64,000 nt of DNA, from assembly GCA_023213315.1 (NCBI GenBank), contig JAKCPI010000986.1:1-64000 (forward strand), in the 5' to 3' direction. Below the pieces are notes generated by a model. It was not told where the DNA came from. It searched no databases and worked only from the letters and a program-made list of their open reading frames with translations. Source of the stretch: Euborellia annulipes. Lineage: Eukaryota; Arthropoda; Insecta; Dermaptera; Anisolabididae. The first letter of the stretch is position 1, and each line of letters opens with the position of its first letter. Shown here piece by piece: positions 35,546 to 45,812 of the stretch. The position numbers and the translations under genes are program-made.

Positions 35546-36206
35546 TACTTTCTCTTACCTATGTATATATGTAATATATATATAGAGAGAAAGTATTGGA
35601 TTCATGTCAAAAATTCGATGTCGAGATTTTGATGGATCTTCACGTTTTGAGGTCCCCTGAATCTAAAAAAGTGGTTTTCGCGACATGGTCTGTCTGTCTG
35701 TCTGTGTGTGTGTCTGTGAACAAAATATCTCAAGAACGAAAAGAGCTAGGAAGTTGAAATTTTATATTTAAGTTAGGCACCCCCATGGGACGTGACACGA
35801 AGCTTTTGAACAAAATCGACCAAAAAGTACTAGTACTTTACTGATGCACTTTTTCAGTTTTTTTCGATTTTCTCAAAATTTGCTCCAACGATTTTTTTAA
35901 TTCAAAAATCAATTATTTTTTAGATTCTCTATAAAATGTATATTCTCATTTTGTGATTGAAATCTTCTGAAGACCACTTTACTCTTGTACTCCATAGAAA
36001 AGATAGGAGAAATGGTTGCCATGGTATCAAAATATAAATATTTTCCCATACTTATAAATTTTACATCTTGAATTCAATTGTACCCTATTGCCGGGAACTA
36101 AATACATGTCGACACAAAAAATCTGGTGTGACAAGCACAGTACACAACTTTCGATTACCGAAGGTAAGAGAAAGTTGTGTGCTGTCGCCAGTCACACCAG
36201 ATTTTT
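35546..36206 (+). repeat. 0.65 kb double-hairpin repeat, copy G
   Basis: Complete copy, closest to copy B. 5' hairpin TACTTTCTCTTACC ... GAGAGAAAGT; 3' hairpin at about 36114-36206. The 3' end is followed at once by another TTACTTTCTCTTA, the first bases of the family. Confidence 0.82.
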
Positions 36207-36711
36207 TTACTTTCTCTTATTTAATCTCCCTGCCATAACACACCTCTAAATCGATATTGGTGAGACTACACAAAAATGTCATTTCGATTAAATCGAATGT
36301 AGTTTTTCGGATTTTTTTTTTTAAATGTACAATATCTAAAGTTTGTGAGGCTAAAAAATAGGTAAAAATTGATATAAAAAAAAAATAAAGACTGGGATAT
36401 TTTTCAAAATCGACAGATTTAATTTTGACAAAATCAAAAAAAAAAAACTAAAAAATGTAATAAAAATGATAAACATTAGTAAAGTACTAGTACTCGAGCC
36501 AATTCTATTCAAAATGGGTATTTAGCTTATTTAAAAATTTGAGTATCGAGAGATTATTCGATTCGTTTTTGATTTATTTTATTAACCTATTTCAATTGAA
36601 ATTCATTAAATTTAGTGTGAAAGACCTAGAATTCAAGCTAAAAAGAGAATCTACTCTTTTAATGAAGATGATAAACGAGTGTCGAAAAACGTTCCAAGTA
36701 CACTAGGTTCT
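36207..36711. repeat. AT-rich DNA with remnant of the double-hairpin family
   Basis: Contains AGTAAAGTACTAGTACTC at 36478-36495, the reverse of the family's conserved GAGTACTAGTACTTTACT word, in diverged sequence. No gene. Confidence 0.4.
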
Positions 36712-37296
36712 CACTTTTTTTTTGAGCGAAATGTAATACCCGGCAAAAGTGGCCCACCCACATGGACATTACAGATATAAATTTTTTTTTCAAATCGGAC
36801 AATATCTTCTGTGAGAATTTTTGCCTCAAAGTTTCGAAATTTCGACTAAAAATCCGAAAATTGTTATTAAGTTTAGTTGTGTTATAATGCGACTATATTT
36901 TTGGATAACGAGATATCACTTGCAATGAAAACTGACATTATAGCCTCAAAATGCCAGTTATATGCCCCTGGAAGGGCCAGAGATTCCTCCTTTGGCCTCC
37001 TCTAGGGCCGAAACCGGGGCAAATTCAGTACAATTAAGCGGCCCTTCCAGAGGCATATAACTGGCATTTTGAGGCTAGAATGTCAGTTTTCATCGCAAGT
37101 GACATCTCGTTATCCAAAAATATGGTCGATTTATAACGAAACTTAACAACAATTTTGGGATTTTCAGTCGAAATTTCAAAATTTTGAGGTAAAAATTCTC
37201 ACAGAAGATATGGTCTGATTTGAAAAAAAATTTATATCTGTAATGTCCATGGTGGGCCACTTTTGCCGGGTATTACATTTCGCTCCGAAAAAAGTG
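36712..37296. mobile_element. Long foldback element, 585 bp
   Basis: Arms of about 250-270 bp (36712-36985 and 37045-37296) are inverted copies with scattered mismatches, separated by about 60 bp. Ends are CACTTTTTTTTGAGCG and CGCTCCGAAAAAAGTG. No hammerhead-like core and no coding frame. No target duplication recognised. Confidence 0.8.
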
Positions 37297-37347
37297 GCAA
37301 AACGACCCACTCTATTATACACGTAGGCCTAAATCTAAATATCAATA

Positions 37348-37572
37348 TACATACATGTACCATCTATTGCAATAGTATTGAGAATAAAGCCCGGCAGTTA
37401 GGCAGCCCAAATGGTACACGTTCACTAATATATTAAAAAGATAAATTTTTATGGTAATAAAGGCCGATCGCCCTATTGCCTGCTTTGAAAAAGATATTTC
37501 TTAGACAGACCAGCTGCCATTTGGGCTGCCTAACTTCCGGGCTTTATTCTCAATACTATTGCAATAGATGGT
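37348..37572. mobile_element. Foldback element, 225 bp
   Basis: Arms TACCATCTATTGCAATAG... at 37358-37416 and the reverse at about 37516-37573, nearly perfect. 9 bp repeat ATATCAATA at 37339-37347 and 37573-37581 may be the target duplication. No intact hammerhead-like core. Confidence 0.65.
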
Positions 37573-38010
37573 ATATCAATAAATTGAAATAATACTTTTC
37601 ATTTAATGTTTTTAATTAATTTTTATTATAGTTTGCGTTGCCTAATTATGATATTTAAACTACAGCAATGGATACCAATTGAAATTTAGCCATGAGTTGG
37701 CTGAAAAATTGAGGCATATGATTAAGAAAATGCAAGGTTTCGCCTCGGGTGGGCCCAGTTGGAGGGCGCCCAGGGGGGGTGAAACCCCCCTAACTAGAAG
37801 CCATTATATGTTAGGGGTAATTTCCATATCCCAACCTGTTTTCGTTCCTAAACTTGACAATTATCTGACTGAGGATTAAGACCATAAATTATATTGGAAC
37901 TTGTAAGATTTGAATTGAAATTTCTTATCAACCTCCGAAATATAATTTTAGTTTAAATATATTTCTCAATTAATTTGTAATAAGTCATTTTTAAATGCTA
38001 AAAAACTTTT

Positions 38011-38265
38011 TTTTTAATTTTATTTAAGGTCTTTTCGGCATCGGAAGCCATTTAGAACACGTTAAAAATTTATTTCAATTGAATTGACTTCCAATCAGAT
38101 TAGCCTAAATGGACTCCGATACTTCTATTTATTTCATTTGATTGGTAGCCAATTCAAATGAAAAGGATTTTTGTCGCATGAGACGGGATGCGAACCCTTG
38201 ACTTCTAGCACAAGAGGTAGAAACTCTACCACTGAGCCATGGTCCAAGGGCTGCTTAAAACTTGA
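38011..38265 (-). mobile_element. tRNA-derived SINE, family 2
   Basis: On the - strand the head CCATGGCTCAGTGGTAGAG is an excellent A box and AAGGGTTCGCATCCCG a good B box. The body ends ATGGCTTCCGATGCCGAAAA followed by GACC and an A-rich tail. The head differs from family 1 but the 3' end is related. A partial copy lies at 48060-48190. Confidence 0.85.
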
Positions 38266-38587
38266 TATTAAAATAAATCTATTTCAACAGTTCTTATATT
38301 TTATATTAGCAATTGTTTGCATTTTAATTTTCATCTAAACAGCGTCTCGGGATTTAACTTTATAAGCCTAATTTCTTTTCAGATATTATGGGGGAAATTT
38401 AATTGAATCAAAAGTTTATAAAGTAGACAATTCTTCTTTCATAACTCTCTTAAAAAAAAAAACTTTTCTCCCTTCATAATTTTAAAGAAAATAATCAAAT
38501 TTACAAGTTTAAATGATATTTATGGTAGATTCTCTTAATTGGAAGTAGTAATAGAGGGGATAAAGGGATAGTTGATTGGGAGTTTAA

Positions 38588-38927
38588 TGTGGAGGACAGC
38601 GGCCAGGTAGGTAGCCTCTATTTAATAAAACAGTCTCCTTTAAACAAAACGTTTCGGCTAAATTTATTGCGCCATCTTCAGTTGTTAGAGTCTTATAGGA
38701 AAATAGAATTGTCATATGTGTTTTTTTCACAAGCGAACATTTGAAAAAATTGCTGATGTATTACAACAATGCAAATATAATAATAATCAGTATAATGTTA
38801 TAGTGAAGAAAAATTTCGAACAACTGAAGATGGCGCAATAAATTTAGCCGAAAAGTTTTGTTTAAAGGAATCTGTTTTATTAAATAGAGGCTACCTACCT
38901 GCCTGCTGTCCTCCACATCACACTAAT
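38588..38927. mobile_element. Foldback element of the hammerhead-like family
   Basis: Arms start TGTGGAGGACAGC and end GCTGTCCTCCACA. Inverted copies of about 95 bp surround a spacer of about 150 bp. The core is complete on the - strand in the left arm and changed to GAAAAG in the right arm. Confidence 0.8.
38648..38681 (-). ncRNA. Hammerhead-like core
   Basis: CTGAAGA, one T, GGC...GCC as stem II, GAAACGTT (GUU in place of GUC at the predicted cleavage site, still an allowed NUH triplet). Flanks ACAA/TTGT pair directly next to the core. Confidence 0.55.
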
Positions 38928-38938
38928 TGACATCTCAC

Positions 38939-39132
38939 CAGTAGCGTAATGTTTTTTAGCTGCCCCCCCCCCCCCGCAAACCTTTATTTCGGGCCCCATT
39001 ATTAGACCTTACAAAAAATATTTTTAAAATACAGTATATCCCTGAACCCTGAGGGCCCCGGGCCCTCTCAAAGACAAATTTTCATTAATTTTTTTCATTG
39101 TGGGGTCTGCGGGGGCGTACGTTACGCCACTG
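38939..39132. mobile_element. hAT-like MITE, 194 bp
   Basis: Ends CAGTAGCGTAA and TTACGCCACTG are inverted repeats of the CAGTGGCGTAA type seen at 18001 and 24139. A clean 8 bp duplication is not visible. Poly-C inside. Confidence 0.65.
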
Positions 39133-39392
39133 TATCTGTTTTGAGAGTCTCTGAGTCTAAAAAAGAGGGTCTTGTAAAATGGTCTGTCTGTGAACCAATA
39201 TCTCAAGAAAGAAAAGAAGTTTGAAATTTTATATTTAAGTAAAGTACCCTGTTAGAAGGCTTTTTCATAAAATCGGCCAAAGATTACACTGGTTGATAAG
39301 GTTTTTTTCACAGAAGTACTGGCTACGATAGGGTCTCATACCTTTGATAATAGAAAGTTTTATGGTGTGCTCTAATCACACCAGATTTTTCT
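39133..39392 (+). repeat. Diverged fragment of the double-hairpin repeat
   Basis: Recognisable by AAAAAAGAGGGTCTTGTAA, ATATCTCAAGAAAGAAAAG, AATTTTATATTTAAGT and the end TAATCACACCAGATTTTT. Large internal deletions. Confidence 0.6.
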
Positions 39393-40018
39393 TTCCAATA
39401 TCTTTGAATTCATTTTTGAAATCTCAATAATTTAGGCTTTAGGTTTATAAAGTTTGATGTTTTCTATTATAGTAAAAAGATGAAATTAAATAGCTAGGTA
39501 AAGCAAACAATGCAACAGTTGAAAATATTGATTTTTCAAAGGTGAATATTTCCCATTAAAAAATTGAAGGCATCCGAATCACAATAATTTAAGTTCGAGT
39601 ACTGTTCAATTTTAAGCTTTCTATTATAAATGAAAAAAAGTGGGCAATCATTTTTAAAAATTGATTAATCCTCAGCCTTCTTTAATTCGTAATTAGGCAT
39701 ACCTAATAGTAGGTATTAAATTTTTATAGCCCATATGGTAGATAACATATTTGGATTATATTCAAAATAAAATTTTTCAAAATTAGTTATTTTTGTGTAT
39801 AAACCGCTCAACCCCTAGACAGAGCCAGATTTCCTAAATCTTGTAAGTAAAATTTTCCAATTTCATAGAAAGAATCAAGTCCAAATTTAATACTAATTAA
39901 TTTATATTTAAGTACTGTAATTATAGTCAGGGAGCCAGGGAAAATATTTTGTAGGACAAATATTTTTATTTTTTTTTTAATGTTATTAATTTTCTTAAAA
40001 TTTAATTAAAAAACCCAT

Positions 40019-40543
40019 AGTTGGATACCAAATGGCTTAAATAAGAATGCCTGGACCCCCAATATGTACCATGGCCATTTCTCCTATCTTTTCTATGGAG
40101 TACAAAAGTAAAGTGGTCTTCAGAAGATTTCAATGACAAAATTAGAATATACATTTTATTGAGAATCTAAAAAAAATTGATTTTTGAATTTAAAAAAAAA
40201 ATCGTTCGAGCAAATTTAGAGAAAATCGAAAAAAACTAAAAAAGTGCATCAGTAAAGTACTAGTACTCTTTTTTCGATTTTGTTCAAAAGCTTCGTGTCC
40301 CGTCCCATGAGGGTGGGTGCCTAACTTAAATATAAAATTTCAACCTCCTAGCTCTTTTCGTTCTTGAGATATTTTGTTCACAGACACACACACAGACAGA
40401 CCATGTCGCGAAAACCACTTTTTTGGATTCAGGGGACCTCAAAACGTGTATATCCATCAAAATCTCGACATCGAATTTTTGACATGAATCCACTACTTTC
40501 TCTCTATATATATATTAACATATATATAAGGTAAGAGAAAGTT
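40019..40543 (-). repeat. Double-hairpin repeat copy I fused to SINE fragment
   Basis: 40068-40543 is an inverse copy including the 5' hairpin (AGAGAAAGTT at the outer end) but lacking the 3' hairpin. It is joined directly to 40019-40064, a piece of SINE family 1 (TTGGATACCAAATGGCTTAA). The join lacks visible duplication. Confidence 0.7.
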
Positions 40544-41182
40544 AAAAAAAACCTTGAAATTAAGATATCCTCACTATTTTTATTTAATTTTTTGTCACAA
40601 CTAATTGGGAAAATAATCTTGGAACAGGTGTCGAGGATAATTAGTTGCGGATGGTGCACCTATTGCTAGGATATGTTGCAGGTGAAAATGATGGGGTGAT
40701 GACCTGTTGAGGGTTTTAGAGCGATAATAGGTAGAAAAGAGCTTTCAAGAAATTCTATTCTGTTTTACCCTAAATCTATAAACCACATACTCCTTAAGGC
40801 TTATCTTTCTATTCATACACAGTGGACAGGGCCCTAGGCATAGAGAGGGGAGGAGGGGGCCTTTAAATTCCCTAGGCCTGGACTCTCTGAGGCAGCCCGG
40901 ATCCTTTAAACTGCAACCATAAATTCCTAATGGAAAAAAGAATTAAATTATTTTTAAAAGATTCCTCCAAAAACTCTTCTAAATATTGCAAGAAAAAAAG
41001 AATATTTAAAAATATTTTCATTGAAATTCCCCTTCTGAAGGGGTCGTCACCTTTTAAGCCCGAACTCTTAATTGGTCATGGAGAAAATTTATTTTTCTCC
41101 CTGAAGTGCATATATCGCCTGCTGAGAATCATAGTAGCGAAAATCCGAAAATTCAATGGCGATTAGTTGGATGGATCCCCGA

Positions 41183-41452
41183 CAAGGGCGGATCCAGAGT
41201 TTCTCGGGGGGGGGGGGGGGTAATTTGGTGTGACTGTTCGCACAATACACAATTTTTTCTTAATTTCAGTAATTTAAAGGCGCATTTTGTACTTGTTTGC
41301 CAGAATATAAATACAAATCAAATTTTTAAGTATTAATTTTTAAAATTTTACATTAAAAGTAAATTTTTTTTCGAAAAAAGTTTTTTTTTTTTTCAAATCT
41401 CGGGGGGGGGTAATTACCCCCTTTACCCCCTCCCCCCTAGTATCCGCCCTTG
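41183..41452. mobile_element. hAT-type MITE, 270 bp, carrying hairpin-like sequence
   Basis: Ends CAAGGGCGGATCCAGAG and CTAGTATCCGCCCTTG. Duplication ATCCCCGA (41175-41182) / ATCCCGGA (41453-41460), 7 of 8. Inside, GGTGTGACTGTTCGCAC resembles the terminal hairpin arm of the 0.65 kb repeat. Confidence 0.8.
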
Positions 41453-41768
41453 ATCCCGGATTGCACTAGAGACATCATCAATATCTCTACCGTCTCGGCC
41501 ACAGGATGGGAGCAAGTTTTTTTGATGAAAATACACATTTTTATCCCGTGAGTCTACTTTATAAATGAAATTATATTCTTAAGTGAATTCTGAAAATGAT
41601 TTTATTCAAGACCGAAATGTCATCTTAGAGAGGAGAGTGAATGCCAAAACCAACTCAGCTCGCTTCACTGTGTAGATCACTGGGACTGACTTTTATTAAA
41701 TAACAGTAATGTTATGAAGAGGAATGCAACCAGATAGGGAGCCTTTATTATTAACTACTTTGTTGCAA

Positions 41769-41797
41769 AACGTTTCGGCCAATTGTGCCATCTTCAG
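41769..41797 (-). ncRNA. Hammerhead-like core, short stem II loop
   Basis: CTGAAGA, T, GGC, short loop, GCC, GAAACGTT. Flanks TGCAA/TTGCA pair directly. Confidence 0.55.
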
Positions 41798-41913
41798 TTG
41801 CATAAGAGTTTTAGAAAATAGAAGGATAAGAGAACATTAGAAAATAGAGTTGTTAATCGTCTGGTCATAAGCAGGTTTTATACAACTCTATTTTCTAAAA
41901 AACTCTTATGCAA

Positions 41914-41947
41914 CTGAAGATGCCACAATCAAATTGGCCGAAACGTT
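41914..41947 (+). ncRNA. Hammerhead-like core
   Basis: Plus-strand copy in the right arm: CTGAAGA, T, GCC...GGCC, GAAACGTT, with TGCAA/TTGCA flanks pairing. Confidence 0.55.
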
Positions 41948-42623
41948 TTGCAAAGTAGTTGTATTTAATAATAGAGGGACCCTACCTGGCTGCATTCCTC
42001 TTCATTCCTTTTATTGAGTTCTTCACAGCTATTTTCTACATTAATTGTGAATTTTATTAATTCATGTACGATGAGAGGATGAATCCATCACAAAGTACCA
42101 CAGGGTAAAGTAAATAAATACTGAATTCTTTTTTTGATCTCAGGACATCTTTCCTTATTTTTAGCTTCAGGCAACAATCAAATACAGCTTCCCAAGATAA
42201 CTTCATTATTGTTCTAGTGGTTGAAGGTTCATTTCTCGTAATGAGCGACAAAAATTTATTCAAATTATATAACATTTAATTTGATTAAATAAGGATGAGG
42301 TCTTACTGTCCCTCGGTGGCTTTGGGAGTTGGTTAGAGTTCTTCAAATACGTCAACATTTAATTATAATTAAGATTGGCACATATTGGAAATGGTCCGTT
42401 ATTCTTCTATGATTTATAACAACGTCATATTTAGATTTAAATCTTGGCTTCTTTTTTTGCATTTTTCACTCTTTTTTTATCTCTTCTGTATATATTTAGA
42501 ACAATGATATGTAGGCTTATATATTATAGCGTATGTCTAACGGAGATGTATAATTAATAAAATATAATTCCTAATTGAATTTATTATGATAATTGTTGAT
42601 TAATAAACGGTATTTGTTTTTAG

Positions 42624-42901
42624 GCCACCGGGAGGCGGTGGAGGAGTACGAGCTCATGGAGGTGGGCGTGCGCCAAGTGCAGACGGTTCTCAACCTCCAC
42701 CACCTGCACCACCACCACCACCCCGCCGCCGCCACCACCAACAGGGCATCCGCCCCCGGGGCCGGCGGGTGCATTTGCTGCACCTCCGGGGGCAGCAGTT
42801 CCACCACAACCAGGACCACCAGCTCATTCAGCGGCTGCTGCTGCTGCTGCCGCCGCCGCTGCAGCTGCCGGCCACCCGATCGCCGGCCCCCCCTCCTTCG
42901 G
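42624..42901 (+). CDS. chn: Charlatan-like protein, coding exon 2 (frame break)
   Basis: Acceptor TTTTTAG before 42624, donor GGTGAGG after 42901. Joined to exon 1 it reads on in frame as Q then PPGGGGVRAHGGGRAPSADG and a proline run. From about 42735 that frame turns into an Arg/His/Leu-rich string, while the next frame gives PPPPPPTGHPPPGPAGAFAA and a 12-Ala run ending PIAGPPSFG. That second frame is also the one that exon 3 needs. So the exon appears to lack one base or carry two extra within its CCA/CCG repeats (about 42710-42740). A consensus error there is the simplest explanation; a real frameshift allele is possible. Confidence 0.65.
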
Positions 42902-44674
42902 GTGAGGCACCAACGCTAATTGTAACTAACCTTTCTCATCTCGCTAACTCTTAAAACTCGGCCCGTCCGTCGCCGTCACCGCATACCTCGTCGCCGGCAT
43001 CGTCGTTGGACCCGTCGACACCACATCTTAACAACTAACACACCAACCTATGTCTTATCAAATCATTAACATGCTCAGGACTCATCCTCTTGTCTACTCC
43101 TGGTTTCACCGCCCACAACTAATCTTGGCTTCTTCTATCATTTGAGCATGTAAAGCTTCACATTTTTCACAATGACCTATTTCTCTTTTTTTCGGACGTC
43201 CTTTGACGCGGAATTTTTTGGACGCTCTGGAAATTGAAAAGGCCCAAAATTAGCACTAATTTTCATGCACTTGGCACTCATTTATTGGTGAAACTAGGGT
43301 TTTTGGTGGTGGTGTATGTCTCTTGCTTCTTTCAATTCAAAATTAGCTTTTTATCACGAAATAACATATCATTTTAAATTTTGGTCTTTAGAAATATACT
43401 CTAAAACAATTAATAATTATTATCCGCTGAGATTTTGTTAAATTTCGTCCAATAATATCAATTTATTGCAAATATTTCGAGCAGTATATATTCCGTTACC
43501 CTCAAATCTCTAGTTTAAATGGACTAGACTTCTAAATAAATAGGTTTTGTCAATGACTGATTTTTTTTTTATATCAAAGTTCCTTATTTTTAAATGAAGT
43601 CACGGGTTAACGCTTCTTACGATTATAAGCCTTTAAAAAAACGATTTTACCAAAATTGGGTGTTTCAGATTTTGGCATTTTCTTTTTTTTTTTTTTTTTT
43701 TGTTTTATTATTTGAACATACAGAGAGAGCTTCAAATAATGGGAAGTAGTATTCATATTATATAATATTTTTAATCTGAATACCATCTCTCTTTTATTAA
43801 AGTCCCTGAAATATCATGTCTTTGGTAAAGTCCACACTAAACATAATTCACACTGACTTGTGAGATCAAACGGTGAACTTTACTCTAAATGTTTGTTATG
43901 AATTGAATTATTGGACTGAAAAAAAAAAAATTAGTAACAATTAAGTCCTCTCAAAATTTTAAATTGCATTTAACATCTAATTGTTTTAGAGTAATATTTT
44001 CCAAAAAAAAAATTAGTCGGGTTCCTTATTTGCAGCAGGAATGGTTAAATTTGGAGAAAACAAAGAGTGAAATTTGTAATAATTCCGGACTACAAATCAA
44101 ATAATTTATTTTCTTTGCCCTTGCCTTGTTTGTTTTTTATCCTATTGATTCTAGTGAAATATATTTATTTGTTGTTAAGTCTTTATAAATAAAATTCACT
44201 TTTTACTTTGAGTTGAAATGTTTGAATAAAATATCAGTCTACTCGTAAAAAGAATAAACAACATTCATACAAACTACATAGTATGTATAAATGAATTACA
44301 TTTTTTATAAGTTTAAATTATTTAATTATCGTGACACAAAACGATTAATATACTATATTTAATTTTTTGTAAATTATTTCTATACTACCTGTATAATGAG
44401 ATTATATAATTAACCTCTGCAGGTAATTTTTGTTTCCATCAAATTCCTCAAGGAAATTGACAAAAAGTTGAGCTTTTTGCCAATTTCATTGATGATTTTG
44501 ATTAATGATTTCATTATGAAAGGATTCCCATACTCTTACATGAAATTAGACATACTTTTGAATAAAAATTTAGGGGTCCGAAACCTTCTTTAAATAAACA
44601 TATCTCTCTTAAGACAGGAGAAGGAGCAGGTGCAGCCAAAAAACAAAAGCCTCCGATTTATTACAATTTACTGA

Positions 44675-44709
44675 GACGTTTCGGGTGAATTTCATCTACC
44701 CATCTTCAG
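44675..44709 (-). ncRNA. Hammerhead-like core, intact
   Basis: CTGAAGA, T, GGG...CCC as stem II, GAAACGTC. Flanks form stem I: GA/TC next to the core, then ACAATTT/AAATTGT. Confidence 0.6.
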
Positions 44710-44899
44710 TCCTTCAAAATTGTTAAAAGTCCCGGAGTTGGTCAATAGGGCAATACATGTAAATGTATGTATCATATGTCCTGGCGATGTGGGCCATCGT
44801 ATTTATTTAGTACTAAACTCACTAAATAAATACGATGGCCCAAAATTTACATGTATTACCCTATTGACCAACTCCGGGACTTTTAACAATTTTGAAGGA

Positions 44900-44933
44900 C
44901 TGAAGATGGGTAGAAGAAATTCACCCGAACGTC
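44900..44933 (+). ncRNA. Hammerhead-like core with one-base loss
   Basis: Same fold as the - strand copy, but GAAAC reads GAAC (44927-44930), which should inactivate a hammerhead. Stem I ACAATTT (44886-44892) / AAATTGT (44939-44945) and stem II GGG/CCC are kept. Confidence 0.55.
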
Positions 44934-45812
44934 TCATTAAATTGTATTAAATCGGAGGCTTTTGTTTTTTGGCTGCACCTGCTCCTTCTCCTGTCTATAG
45001 AAAAACAGCCACTGACTTCATTGATATATCTCTCTTAAGATTAGTAGGTTAGAATGTTGATAAAGTTTGGAAAAATATAAGAATAACAAATTCTTTTTTT
45101 TTTTTTATTAGCCAGAGGCAAAATTCTTTTTTTTTTCACGATAATTTATTTGATTATTTTCTGGTTTTTGGCCAATAATATTTTGTTTGTTTACTTAAAT
45201 AATCATTGAGATGTTTCGGATCTTATTTAATGTCCCATTATCATCATAAAAATATATTTAATCAATATACGTATATATGTAAAATTTGATTAATTGCTAC
45301 AGAACTGCTAGAAGGCAAAGTAACACAAACATGTTAAATTCTAATGAAATTTAACAACTGCTTTTGAACACATCTGAAGTAATTAATCGAAAATGGTATA
45401 TTGGAGAAATATTTATTAAAACATCTGATGATGATGCATTAAAATAATATAAATTATTTGTATGAAAATCCAAACATCAATTCTTTTTTTATTGGTTATG
45501 CCAATCTTACACCCTATAACTACGAAATTTCCCTGAATTGCTCTGTAAATACTTATAATAATTTTAATTTTTCTTATCTAACAACTAAGATGATATTATA
45601 TTTCAAGAAAAACAATTCAAAGTAAACAGTGAATAGAATAGAATGTAAATCTAAGTCAATCAGGGCAATGCTAAATGTTCGTGCTGCAAATAAGTTGTCC
45701 ACCCCCAAATTGTCGGCGTCGGTAGCTGACGGGCCGAAAGGGCATGTGCCCTCCGTGTGCCCGTGGTAGCGTGCGTATGTGCGTATGCGTGTGTGTCTGC
45801 GTGATTATTCAG

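Larger units (their letters stand above)
41698..42007 (-). mobile_element. Foldback element of the hammerhead-like family
   Basis: Inverted arms (GAAGAGGAATGCA at the left, TGCATTCCTCTTC at the right) around a short spacer. An 8 bp repeat CTTTTATT at 41690-41697 and 42008-42015 may be the target duplication. Cores occur in both arms. Confidence 0.75.
29969..42623 (+). other. Intron 1 of the charlatan-like gene, about 12.7 kb
   Basis: Donor GTATGT at 29969, acceptor TTTGTTTTTAG ending at 42623. It opens with a (CT)n tract (about 29996-30022). 30050-33300 is AT-rich without a recognised gene. 33.3-42 kb is packed with foldback elements, SINEs, hAT MITEs and double-hairpin repeats, listed separately. 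Confidence 0.75.
44615..45025 (+). mobile_element. Foldback element of the hammerhead-like family, intact ends
   Basis: Exact 15 bp duplication ATATCTCTCTTAAGA at 44600-44614 and 45026-45040. Inverted arms of about 180 bp (44615-44998) are followed by a unique tail with ACAGCCACTGACTTCATTG. Outer arm sequence GCAGGTGCAGCCAAAA is shared with the element at 48352. The plus and minus cores are both present. Confidence 0.9.
42902..45812 (+). other. Intron 2 of the charlatan-like gene
   Basis: GTGAGG donor and GTGATTATTCAG acceptor. Mostly AT-rich. Holds the foldback element at 44615-45025 and a GC-richer last 150 bp. A weak relative of the core motif (GATGTTTCGGATCTTATTTA) lies at 45211-45230. 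Confidence 0.65.
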
